From the NCBI GenBank assembly GCA_021604885.1, contig BQJV01000112.1, forward strand, positions 1-8,602: a stretch of DNA of 8,602 nucleotides, given 5' to 3'. How positions within the stretch are numbered: the first letter of the stretch is position 1; every line of letters begins with the position of its first letter. The notes below the pieces were generated by a model, which did not search any database, was not told where the DNA came from, and saw only the letters and a list, made by a program, of their open reading frames with translations. The position numbers and the translations under genes are program-made. Source of the stretch: Acidimicrobiales bacterium (GTDB lineage: Bacteria; Actinomycetota; Acidimicrobiia; Acidimicrobiales; Aldehydirespiratoraceae). Below, in pieces: positions 1 to 6,507 of the stretch.

Positions 1-225
1 GCCACACAGGGTGACCTGCATGGACGTGACGTCGGCGGGCACGGCAACGAGCTGGTTCGCACCGGTGAAGCCGAAGCGGAGCTCCACATCGACGAGCGGC
101 GCCTCGACGGCCACGCCCGCCACCGCGCCGAGCGCCGGCGACTCGGGACCGAGATCGATGAACTGACCCGAGGTGCCGCCCGCGAGGGCGAGAAGACCCA
201 GAATCATGATCACGGTTCGGCGCAT
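1..225 (-). CDS. N-terminal part of a secreted protein, probably with a glycine-rich surface domain (partial)
   Basis: The frame is open from an ATG at 225 to the left edge, giving 75 residues; the C-terminus lies outside the window. A GAGG ribosome binding site sits 4 bases before the ATG (230-233). The protein starts with MRRTVIMILGLLALAGGTSG, which has two arginines and then a hydrophobic core of about 13 residues, as in a Sec signal peptide. There is no lipobox cysteine. The last visible stretch, FTGANQLVAVPADVTSMQVT (about residues 53-72) followed by LCG, resembles the 'tF.VPaGVtsvtVevwGaGGgG' opening of secreted proteins with glycine-rich repeats. That assignment is by pattern memory only, and the predicted glycine run would begin just past the edge. 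The gene is divergent from the helicase gene. The reading frame and secretion signal are well supported; the domain call is inference. Confidence 0.7.
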   Translation of the reverse strand, partial: MRRTVIMILGLLALAGGTSGQFIDLGPESPALGAVAGVAVEAPLVDVELRFGFTGANQLVAVPADVTSMQVTLCG

Positions 226-399
226 CGTTCCTCACCCTTCTGGACGGCGTTCTACCACCGGGCGTGCCCAATCGCACGCTCAGCGTCAACCGAACACGTG
301 TCTCGCGAGGGCGATCCACTCGCGGCGATAGCCTGGAACGGCACCGGACATGTCGCGCGGCGGTCGCCGACGACCATCCCGCTGCGGAATCGTCTTTCC
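226..399. promoter_or_regulatory. Divergent intergenic region with two abutting 8-base palindromes
   Basis: This 174-base gap must carry the promoters of both the leftward secreted-protein gene and the rightward helicase. I see no convincing -35/-10 pair on either strand; the best plus-strand -10-like hexamer is TAGCCT at 329-334, without a recognisable -35. Two perfect 8-base palindromes lie back to back, ACACGTGT (294-301) and CTCGCGAG (302-309). CGCGAG at 304-309 can also pair with CTCGCG at 319-324 across a 9-base loop. These could be regulator sites or chance in GC-rich DNA. A longer helicase reading frame starting at GTG 298 would cover part of this stretch. Confidence 0.3.
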
Positions 400-1815
400 A
401 TGTCTCCCACCTTCGCCGACATCGGCGTGCCCGAACCGATTGTCGCGGTCCTCGACCGACAGCGGATCCGCGAGCCCTTCCCCGTCCAGGCCGCGACCAT
501 TCCCGACCTCCTCGACGGCCACGACGTCGTCGGCCGCGCTCCCACCGGATCCGGCAAGACCCTCGCGTTCGGCATCCCGCTCATCACCGCGGTCGAGCGG
601 GCCGAGAGCCGTCGCCCCGGCGCACTCGTGCTCGCCCCCACCCGCGAGCTCGCCGAGCAGATCAAGTCCGACCTGGCACTCCTCGCCGAGGCGATGGACC
701 GCCGGATCCTCGCCGTCTACGGCGGCGTCGGACTGGAGCCGCAGATCAAGAAGCTCCAGCGCGGCGTCGACATCCTCGTCGCCACCCCCGGGCGACTGGA
801 GGACCTGATCGCCCGGCGCGCCGTCGATCTCGGCGCGGCGAACATCGTGGTGGTCGACGAGGCCGATCGCATGGCGGACATGGGCTTCATGCCCGTCGTG
901 AAGCGGATCCTCGATCAGACCGCCCGGCCGCGTCAGACCGTGCTCTACTCGGCCACGCTCGACGGCGACGTCGGCAAGCTGATCGAGCGCTATCAGCGCG
1001 ATCCGCGCCGTCACGAGGTCGGCCCGTCCGCCCCGGACCTCAAGGCCATGGAGCACCACTTCTGGGAGCTCCCGCGCATCGATCGCGTGCCGCTGTTGGC
1101 GTCCGTCATCGCAACGTTCGGTCCGACGATCGTGTTCACCCGCACGCGTCATGGTGCCGACCGGCTCGCCAAGCAGCTCGGCCGCCTCGGGGTGAAGGCC
1201 GCCGCGATCCACGGCAACCGCTCCCAGGCCCAACGCAGCCGCGCCCTGAACGACTTCTCCAACGGCAAGGCCCACGCGCTCGTCGCAACCGACGTCGCCG
1301 CCCGTGGCATCCATGTGGACGGTGTGGAGTGCGTCGTGCACTTCGACCCCGTGGACGAGGACTCGGCCTATGTGCACCGCAGTGGACGTACCGCGCGGGC
1401 CGGGGCGACCGGCCGCGTCGTCTCGTTCGTCGACCCGGGGCAGGTGAAGCTCGTGCGGGCGATGAAGCGCCGCCTGGAGCTGCCCCAGGACATCACGCCT
1501 CCGCCGGCGGTCGAGGGTGGCGAGCTGCCGGAGTTGCCGCCCGACGACGAGGATCACTACGAGCAGCGGCCGCCGCGCGAGAACCGTCAGCAGTCGCGCC
1601 GATCCAGCAAGCCCCGCACGCGCTCCGGAGGCGGGTCCGGCCGGCGCCCCGCCAAGAAGGCCGCGAAGACGTACCGCGGCAAGGGCGGACCGAAAGGCAA
1701 GGGTGGGCCGAAGGGCAAGGGCGGGCCCAAAGGCAAGGGCGGTCCCAAAGGCAAGGGCGGCCCCAAGGGCAAGGGCGGCGGGCCGAAGGGCAAGCGCGGC
1801 CCCGCCTCGCGCTGA
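400..1815 (+). CDS. DEAD-box ATP-dependent RNA helicase with lysine/glycine repeat tail
   Basis: A 471-residue superfamily 2 RNA helicase that unwinds or remodels RNA duplexes using ATP, likely in ribosome assembly or mRNA turnover. All core motifs are present: the Q-motif region FADIGVPEPIV with Q30, Walker A APTGSGKT (47-54), PTREL (80-84), TPGR (129-132), DEAD (153-156), SAT (184-186), IVFTRT (244-249), ATDVAARGI (296-304) and HRSGRTARAG (326-335). An acidic patch near 374-387 (ELPELPPDDEDHYE) leads into a basic tail from about 390, ending in five PKGKGG repeats. Such tails are usual RNA-binding extensions in DeaD/RhlE-type helicases. I chose ATG 400 because the Q-motif region begins directly after it; the frame stays open to GTG 298, which would add 34 residues of unfamiliar sequence. 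Neither start has a clear Shine-Dalgarno. Family certain; subfamily (DeaD, RhlE or CsdA-like) not resolved. Confidence 0.95.
   Translation: MSPTFADIGVPEPIVAVLDRQRIREPFPVQAATIPDLLDGHDVVGRAPTGSGKTLAFGIPLITAVERAESRRPGALVLAPTRELAEQIKSDLALLAEAMDRRILAVYGGVGLEPQIKKLQRGVDILVATPGRLEDLIARRAVDLGAANIVVVDEADRMADMGFMPVVKRILDQTARPRQTVLYSATLDGDVGKLIERYQRDPRRHEVGPSAPDLKAMEHHFWELPRIDRVPLLASVIATFGPTIVFTRTRHGADRLAKQLGRLGVKAAAIHGNRSQAQRSRALNDFSNGKAHALVATDVAARGIHVDGVECVVHFDPVDEDSAYVHRSGRTARAGATGRVVSFVDPGQVKLVRAMKRRLELPQDITPPPAVEGGELPELPPDDEDHYEQRPPRENRQQSRRSSKPRTRSGGGSGRRPAKKAAKTYRGKGGPKGKGGPKGKGGPKGKGGPKGKGGPKGKGGGPKGKRGPASR
1678..1800 (+). repeat. In-frame 18-base tandem repeat encoding PKGKGG units
   Basis: Five consecutive 18-base units at 1690-1707, 1708-1725, 1726-1743, 1744-1761 and 1762-1779 each encode PKGKGG. 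They are flanked by a GKGG half-unit (1678-1689) and a degenerate GPKGKRG unit (1780-1800). The units differ only at synonymous third positions (AAA/AAG for lysine, CCG/CCC for proline, GGT/GGG/GGC for glycine). The array lengthens the basic C-terminal tail of the helicase by about 40 residues. Confidence 0.95.
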
Positions 1816-1827
1816 CGCTGCGGGCGC

Positions 1828-2613
1828 TCAGCCGAGCAGGAACTCGCGGATAGCCGGCATGGCGCGGCGGTCCTGCACCATGAACGCGTGACCGCCGTCG
1901 AAGACGTCGAGTCGGGCGTCGGGCATCGCTTCGACGATGCGTTGGGCGTTGCCGACCGGGGCGATCCCGTCGAATCGGCCGGCGCACACGAGTGTCGGTG
2001 CATCGATCGACGCCAGCCCGGCGGTCGCGTCATGACCGCGCCGCGCTTCGAGCTGCGCCGCGAACCCCTCGGCAGCAGCGGCGGACATCGGAGCTGCCTG
2101 GCGCTCCCGGATCATCTGGGTGAAACCCTCGAGCCCCGGGATCTCGCCGCCCGGTTCGTAGCGGGTGTCCATGATGGGCATCCACGCGTCGGCCCACGCA
2201 TCGGCGTCGAGCGACTGCAGCTCGTGCAGCGGGTAGGACGGCGCGTCGCCGCCCGGTGACGTGCAGTTGAGGACGAGACGGTCGACGAGCGCGGGGTGGC
2301 GGATCGCCAGGTGCTGGGCGACCATGCCGCCGAACGAGGTGCCCACGACGTGGCAGCGGTCCCACCCGATCGCCGCGCAGAGCGCCGCGGCGTCGTCCGC
2401 GAAGTCGGCCATCGTCGGCTGCCGATCGCCCCTGCTGGTCTGCCCGAGCCCGCGCTGGTCGTAGTGGAGGCCACGGAAGTCCCGGTTGAGCGCGTTCTGG
2501 GCGGGCGCGGACGTGCGCAGGTCGCCACCGGAGCCCGAGATGTGCAGCAGCGGCGGTCCGTCGCCGTGGAACTCGTGGTGGACGCGCAGATCGCCGACGT
2601 CGATGAAGGGCAT
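1828..2613 (-). CDS. Alpha/beta-fold hydrolase
   Basis: A 261-residue cytoplasmic alpha/beta hydrolase of usual family length. The nucleophile elbow is GTSFGG with Ser93. The likely acid is Asp215 in AGRFDGIAP and the catalytic histidine is His242 in GGHAF. HISGSGG near residues 24-30 fits the oxyanion-hole loop, and LHYDQRGLGQTS (49-60) is the strand and loop that follow it. The overall look is that of 3-oxoadipate enol-lactonase-like or esterase-like members, but the substrate cannot be read from sequence. The ATG at 2613 lies 9 bases after the thpR stop, so the two are probably co-transcribed; the only Shine-Dalgarno candidate is a weak AGGG. Its stop faces the helicase stop with 12 bases between them. 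Confidence 0.92.
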   Translation of the reverse strand: MPFIDVGDLRVHHEFHGDGPPLLHISGSGGDLRTSAPAQNALNRDFRGLHYDQRGLGQTSRGDRQPTMADFADDAAALCAAIGWDRCHVVGTSFGGMVAQHLAIRHPALVDRLVLNCTSPGGDAPSYPLHELQSLDADAWADAWMPIMDTRYEPGGEIPGLEGFTQMIRERQAAPMSAAAAEGFAAQLEARRGHDATAGLASIDAPTLVCAGRFDGIAPVGNAQRIVEAMPDARLDVFDGGHAFMVQDRRAMPAIREFLLG

Positions 2614-2622
2614 CGCGGGACC

Positions 2623-3120
2623 CTAGGGCTCGGCCGCCACGGTGGCCACCGTCGTGTAGCGCGCGCCGTCGTGGTGCAGATCCGAGCGCACGAGCGCGAT
2701 CTCCTGCACCGTGAACGTGCCCCCAACGGCCGCACCGTCCAACGAACACGGGCCACCGTCCTTGAGACGAGCCAGCGTGACATGGCCGACGAACGGGCGC
2801 GGATCGACGGGCTCCCCCACGGCTGCGGTGGCCTGCCGAACCGCCGTGGCGATCGCATCCAGGCCGGCGAGCGGAGCCACGACGAGCCCTGAACCGAGGC
2901 GCTCGATGGTCGGGCCGAGCTGCACCGTCGCCGTCTCGAACCGTACGCCGCGGAGCGCGTCGATCGCGTCCGCTTCGGCACACGAGCCGAGAAAGCGCAG
3001 CGTCGCGTGCCACTGGTCCTTCGTGGTGAAGCGCAGGCCGGGCGCGTCCACCCGCGTGGGCGCCGTCAGGGCGTCCACGACGGCGGGCGGCGGCCACACG
3101 GCGACGAACAAGCGGGGCAC
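2623..3120 (-). CDS. thpR: RNA 2',3'-cyclic phosphodiesterase (2'-5' RNA ligase family)
   Basis: A 165-residue 2H-phosphoesterase. The two signature HxTx motifs are clear: HATL at 38-41 and HVTL at 113-116. The opening MPRLFVAVWPP and the segment FTTKDQWHATLRFLG are typical of ThpR/LigT proteins, which hydrolyse 2',3'-cyclic phosphate ends of RNA to 2'-phosphate; the reverse 2'-5' ligation was the activity first described. The protein is slightly short for the family, but both catalytic lobes are complete. The start is GTG at 3120 with no Shine-Dalgarno. A TAGTTT hexamer ends 8 bases upstream, so the transcript may be leaderless. It is the first gene of a pair with the alpha/beta hydrolase, a pairing whose meaning I cannot tell. 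Confidence 0.92.
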   Translation of the reverse strand: MPRLFVAVWPPPAVVDALTAPTRVDAPGLRFTTKDQWHATLRFLGSCAEADAIDALRGVRFETATVQLGPTIERLGSGLVVAPLAGLDAIATAVRQATAAVGEPVDPRPFVGHVTLARLKDGGPCSLDGAAVGGTFTVQEIALVRSDLHHDGARYTTVATVAAEP

Positions 3121-3173
3121 GGTCGGCGAAACTACCGCGCCGGCCCGGCGCTGAAGTGCGAAACTGGTCGACT
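3121..3173. promoter_or_regulatory. Compact divergent promoter region with 15-base palindrome and paired GCGAAACT boxes
   Basis: These 53 bases separate the thpR start (GTG 3120, minus) from the GNAT start (ATG 3174, plus). GCGAAACT occurs twice on the plus strand, at 3126-3133 and 3158-3165, spaced 32 bases. Read on the minus strand, the first copy contains TAGTTT (3134-3129), a TAnnnT -10 hexamer 8 bases before the GTG. The second contains GAAACT (3160-3165), 8 bases before the ATG. A perfect palindrome, GCGCCGG-C-CCGGCGC (3137-3151), lies almost midway between the copies and would fill the -10/-35 spacer of the thpR promoter. No consensus -35 is visible. Sequence facts are firm; promoter and operator roles are inferred. 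Confidence 0.45.
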
Positions 3174-4181
3174 ATGCACGTTCGCCCCCTTCTGCAGACG
3201 ACCGACGAGCAGTTCGCGTCCGCCCTCGCCGTCCAACAGCGGGCCGAGCAGGCCTACGACCCGCAGGTCCCTCCCATCACCGCCGAAGAGCTGCGCCTGC
3301 TCGGCGCCCACGATCGCTCGAACGCCAATCGTCACGAGCGGTTCGTCGTGCTGGACGCGGACGAGACGAGCGCGGTGTGCCATCTCGAGTTCGAGCTCGA
3401 CGAGGCGAACGCTCACCTCGCCAGCACCGAGATCTTCGGCGCGGCGGACGACCCCGACGCCGGACGAGCCGGTCTGGCCACGATGCTCGACCTCGTGGAG
3501 GAGGATGGCCGGACGAGTGTGCTGGGGTGGGGCCCGCAGCTGCCGGCCGAATCGGCGTTCTGGGAAGGCCTCGGGGCCGAGCTCCGCTACCGCGAGCGCA
3601 TCTCGGTGCTCGACGTGGCCGCCGTCGATGCCGACCTCATGGCCTCCTGGATCGATCAGCGCAACGAGCGGGCGGCCGACGTGCAGCTCGTTCGCTTCAT
3701 CAACCGCTGCCCGGACGAGCACCTCGACGCCTGGACCGCCAGTCGAAGCGCCATGAGCGACGCACCGATGGAGGGCCTCGACATCAACGACACGGTGTAC
3801 GACTCAGCGGACATCCGCGAGGATGAAGCGTCCCTCGTCGCGCTCGGGTATCGCATGATGTATCTCCTCGCGCTCACCCCGGACGGCGCCCCGGTCGGAC
3901 ACACGACCGTGCGGGTCAACACGCACCGCCCAGGCGCGTCAGACCAATGGGACACCGTCGTGCTCGCCGACCATCGTCGCCGCGGCGTCGGCCGCTGGCT
4001 CAAGGCCGAGATGTGGCGTTGGTTGCGTGAGACCGAGCCGGACGTGACCCGTCTCGGCACCGGCAACGCACAGAGCAACGACCCGATGCTCGCCATCAAC
4101 GTGGCGATGGGTTACGTGCCGTTGTGCGTGTTCGGCGCGTGGCAGGCCGATGTCACGACCTATCGCCAGGCACTCGCCTAG
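3174..4181 (+). CDS. Tandem-domain GNAT family N-acetyltransferase
   Basis: A 335-residue protein that looks like two fused GNAT folds. The C-terminal copy is intact: DTVVLADHRRRGVGRWLKAEM (from about 260) has the strand and the RRxGxG-type acetyl-CoA pyrophosphate loop of motif A, and NAQSNDPMLAINVAMGYVP (298-316) is motif B. The N-terminal copy keeps only traces: AGRAGLATMLD (96-106) where motif A should be and FWEGLGAEL (129-137) where motif B should be. The N-terminal domain has therefore probably lost catalysis. The layout resembles mycothiol-synthase-like and other two-domain GNATs of actinobacteria; the acceptor is unknown. I chose ATG 3174; an in-frame GTG at 3156 would add six residues. 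No Shine-Dalgarno precedes ATG 3174, consistent with a leaderless message. Its TAG directly abuts the stop of the convergent methyltransferase. Confidence 0.9.
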   Translation: MHVRPLLQTTDEQFASALAVQQRAEQAYDPQVPPITAEELRLLGAHDRSNANRHERFVVLDADETSAVCHLEFELDEANAHLASTEIFGAADDPDAGRAGLATMLDLVEEDGRTSVLGWGPQLPAESAFWEGLGAELRYRERISVLDVAAVDADLMASWIDQRNERAADVQLVRFINRCPDEHLDAWTASRSAMSDAPMEGLDINDTVYDSADIREDEASLVALGYRMMYLLALTPDGAPVGHTTVRVNTHRPGASDQWDTVVLADHRRRGVGRWLKAEMWRWLRETEPDVTRLGTGNAQSNDPMLAINVAMGYVPLCVFGAWQADVTTYRQALA

Positions 4182-5249
4182 TCAGACCCGGACCTCGAAG
4201 TAGCGGTTGAGCGGATCCACGTCGAACTCACGGGCGTCGACCGAGCCGAACCCCGCTGCCGCGGTCAGCTCGCCGAACACGCCCTCCGTGAGGCCGAGCG
4301 TGCCGAGACCCGCACCACCGGGCTCCGACATCGCCGACGACATGCAGTAGAGGATCGACATGCCGTACATCAACGGCAGCACCGGGATCTTGCGGTTGTC
4401 CTCGAGGCCACCACGGGTCTTGATGTCCGCGACGAACCACACACCGTCGTCGGCGAGACACGAGCGAGCCGCCCGTACTGCGTCGCCGGGCCGCGGGAGA
4501 TCGTGGATCACGTCGAGCGTGAGGAGCAGGTCCACACCGTCGAGGTCCTCCAGATCGTCGAACACGCCCTGGCGATAGGACAGATTGGTCAGGCCGGCTT
4601 CCGTCGCCCGGGCCTGGGCGGCCTCGATCGCGTGGCCGGAGGGATCCATGCCGATCACGGTCGAGGCGGGATAGGCGGCGGCGATCGCGGAGGCGGCGAC
4701 GCCCGCGCCGCAGCCGATGTCGACGACGGTCGCGCCTGCGGCGAGTCGATCACTCATGCCGGCGATCGAGTCGAGGATCACGGGCACGAGCCAGGTCTTC
4801 TGACCGGCCGCGCCCATGGCCGCCTGGAAGTGGCAGGTGTCCGCGCCGTGCTCGTCCCAGGTCATGCCGATGCCGGTGGCGAACGCCTCGGCGGTTCGAT
4901 CGATCTCGCGATGGGTGATCGGCGGCCCGAACACGCCGCCCACCGCCGCGGGATGGTCCGGTTCCGTCAGGGTCGCCTTCGCCTCCGGGGTGAGGTTGAA
5001 CCGGCCGTTCTCGTGCTCGGCGAGATCCGCCGCCGCGATCGCGTGCAGCCACTCCCGCACCCACCGCTCGTGCAAACCGGTCGTGCCCGCGAGCGAGTCG
5101 CTCGTCGCGCCGTCGTTCGCCGCGAGCGCGTCGAACAGCCCGAGACGGTTGCCGAGGTGCACGATGGCGCTCATCACCTCGCCCTGCTTGAAGCCGTACA
5201 GCTGTTGGACGGTCTGGCCGAGCTTGTCGAGATCGAGTTCGGTGCGCAT
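4182..5249 (-). CDS. Class I SAM-dependent methyltransferase, Rv2258c-like, with N-terminal winged helix
   Basis: A 355-residue protein. Residues about 20-105 form a predicted winged-helix domain (KQGEVMSAIVHLGNRLGLFD, then GLHERWVREWLHAIAAADL and a wing near GRFNLTPEAKATL). The Rossmann methyltransferase domain follows, with motif I VVDIGCGAG (175-183), the acidic residue D202 in VIGMDPS, and LLLTLDVIHDLPRP (241-254) as motif IV. The late segment MYGMSILYCM...GGAGLGTLG is characteristic of the family of Mycobacterium tuberculosis Rv2258c, whose methyl acceptor I do not know. The frame is open further upstream to 5432, but that part overlaps cinA in another frame. ATG 5249 has a strong GGAGG (5258-5262) 8 bases before it and follows the cinA TGA by one base, so translation is probably coupled. 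It is last in the operon. Confidence 0.92.
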   Translation of the reverse strand: MRTELDLDKLGQTVQQLYGFKQGEVMSAIVHLGNRLGLFDALAANDGATSDSLAGTTGLHERWVREWLHAIAAADLAEHENGRFNLTPEAKATLTEPDHPAAVGGVFGPPITHREIDRTAEAFATGIGMTWDEHGADTCHFQAAMGAAGQKTWLVPVILDSIAGMSDRLAAGATVVDIGCGAGVAASAIAAAYPASTVIGMDPSGHAIEAAQARATEAGLTNLSYRQGVFDDLEDLDGVDLLLTLDVIHDLPRPGDAVRAARSCLADDGVWFVADIKTRGGLEDNRKIPVLPLMYGMSILYCMSSAMSEPGGAGLGTLGLTEGVFGELTAAAGFGSVDAREFDVDPLNRYFEVRV

Positions 5250-5250
5250 G

Positions 5251-6501
5251 TCACGATCCTCCGAGGATCCGGGTACGAAGCAGGTTGAGCGACATGATGC
5301 AGGTGAACTGCCGGATGCGCTCACGGTCGAACGGGAGCGTGAGGTTGATCGCCTCCGAGTGATCCGGCAGGTGCAACCCGATCCACAGGGCGCCGGGTTC
5401 GAGTCCCTCGTGCGGGTCGGGACCGGCGACACCGCTCACCGCGATGCCCACGTCCGACCCCAGGGTCTCGCACACGCCCGCGGCCATCGCGAGCACCATT
5501 TCCTCGGAAACCGCCGGCACGTCCGGCGCGCCGAGCACGGACTGCTTCAGATCCCGGTGGTACGGCACGATGGCCCCGCGGAAGACGTCCGAGCAGCCCG
5601 GGATGTTCGTGAGGCGACTGGCGATCAGGCCACCGGTCAACGATTCGGCCAGGCCGAGGGTGAGACCGCGGTCGCGCAGCAGCTGGAGCACGACGGACTC
5701 CATCGTGTCGTCGTCCAACCCGAACACGATGTCGCCGATGATCTCGCGAACACGCGCCTCCTCCTCATCGAGGATCTCGACGACCTCGGCCTCGGTGGCC
5801 GCCTTGGCGGTGATGCGGACCTTGAGTCCCTCCCAGCCGCTGGCGAGGAAGGCGATCGTGGCGGTGCCGGCCTCATCGAGGCGCTGGATCTCCTCGTCGA
5901 GCTGTTCGGCGAGGCCGGACTCGGACTGCCCCCAGGTGCGCAACGTGCGGCTGCGCAGCACGGCCGTGATCCCGGCCCGGGCCTGCAGGTCCGGCAGGAT
6001 GCCGGCGGTGACCATCTGCTGCATCTCCCACGGCACACCGGGGACGGCGTAGATGACCTTGCCGTCGTCCCCGCCCGTCAGCGGGCAGATCAGACCGGGC
6101 GCCGTGCCCGGCATCGCCGGGTTGAGCGAGGCCCCGACCGGCACGTCCGCCTGGAGCAGATTGTTCTCCGGCATCACGCGACCACGTCCGCCGAACATCT
6201 GTTGGATCTTTTCGACCAGCGCCGGGTCGCGGACCAGCTCGACGCCCATCACCGCGGCGATGGCATTGCGGGTGATGTCGTCCTGGGTCGGACCGAGACC
6301 ACCGCACACGATCACCGCGTCGCTCCGATCGACGGCCTGCCGGAGCACCTCGATCATCCGGTCGAGGTTGTCGCCGACCTTCGTCTGGTAGTGGCTGTCG
6401 ATCCCGACCAGCGCGAGCTGCTCGCCGATCCACGACGAGTTGGTGTCGACGATCTGCCCCAACAGCAGCTCGGTGCCGACCGCGACCACTTCACACTTCA
6501 T
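5251..6501 (-). CDS. cinA: CinA: competence/damage-inducible protein with nicotinamide-nucleotide amidase domain
   Basis: A 416-residue full-length two-domain CinA. The N-terminal MoCF/COG1058 domain (about 1-170) shows GTELLLGQIVDTN (9-21), GGLGPTQDD (67-75) and PGVPWEM (154-160); in characterised relatives this domain hydrolyses ADP-ribose-type pyrophosphates. The C-terminal CinA/PncC domain (about 262-416) shows AESLTGGLIASRLT (285-298) with the likely catalytic serine S287, Y314/K319 in YHRDLK, and SGVAGP (356-361); this domain deamidates NMN to NaMN in NAD recycling. The start ATG 6501 follows the pgsA TGA by six bases and has only a weak GAGTGAG-like binding site. The order rimO-pgsA-cinA is common in actinobacteria. 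There cinA is often followed by a clgR-type regulator or recA, but here a methyltransferase gene follows. Confidence 0.96.
   Translation of the reverse strand: MKCEVVAVGTELLLGQIVDTNSSWIGEQLALVGIDSHYQTKVGDNLDRMIEVLRQAVDRSDAVIVCGGLGPTQDDITRNAIAAVMGVELVRDPALVEKIQQMFGGRGRVMPENNLLQADVPVGASLNPAMPGTAPGLICPLTGGDDGKVIYAVPGVPWEMQQMVTAGILPDLQARAGITAVLRSRTLRTWGQSESGLAEQLDEEIQRLDEAGTATIAFLASGWEGLKVRITAKAATEAEVVEILDEEEARVREIIGDIVFGLDDDTMESVVLQLLRDRGLTLGLAESLTGGLIASRLTNIPGCSDVFRGAIVPYHRDLKQSVLGAPDVPAVSEEMVLAMAAGVCETLGSDVGIAVSGVAGPDPHEGLEPGALWIGLHLPDHSEAINLTLPFDRERIRQFTCIMSLNLLRTRILGGS
5255..5269 (-). promoter_or_regulatory. Ribosome binding site of the methyltransferase inside a perfect 15-base palindrome
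   Basis: On the minus strand GATCCTC-G-GAGGATC is a perfect inverted repeat that contains the GGAGG (5262-5258) serving ATG 5249. As RNA it could form a 6-base-pair stem with a CGG loop, pairing most of the Shine-Dalgarno. It lies in the last codons of cinA (Ile-Leu-Gly-Gly-Ser-stop), so ribosomes finishing cinA would melt it. The palindrome is observed; gating of translation is inferred. Confidence 0.5.
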
Positions 6502-6507
6502 GTCGAC

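Noticed and set aside
1809..1833. Possible bidirectional terminator between helicase and hydrolase stops (GCTGA...TCAGC)
   Set aside because: Only five pairs with a 12-base loop and no T-run on either strand; not enough to call a terminator.
264..1853. Long plus-strand frame over the helicase (529 codons)
   Set aside because: Its translation is arginine/proline-rich without motifs, while the overlapping frame carries every DEAD-box motif.
1587..2033. Minus-strand frame encoding a proline/leucine repeat (PLPLGP units)
   Set aside because: It is the antisense reading of the helicase PKGKGG repeats and runs out of frame into the alpha/beta hydrolase.
4162..4182. AGGC-ACTC-GCCT hairpin near the GNAT stop
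   Set aside because: A four-base stem with no T-run is expected by chance in DNA this rich in G+C.
5386..5440. Unusual glycine-poor loop after SGVAGP in CinA (DPHEGLEPG instead of a Gly-Gly-Gly stretch)
   Set aside because: From memory, actinobacterial CinA proteins often show such Asp/Pro variants here, and the other catalytic motifs are intact, so inactivation is not indicated.
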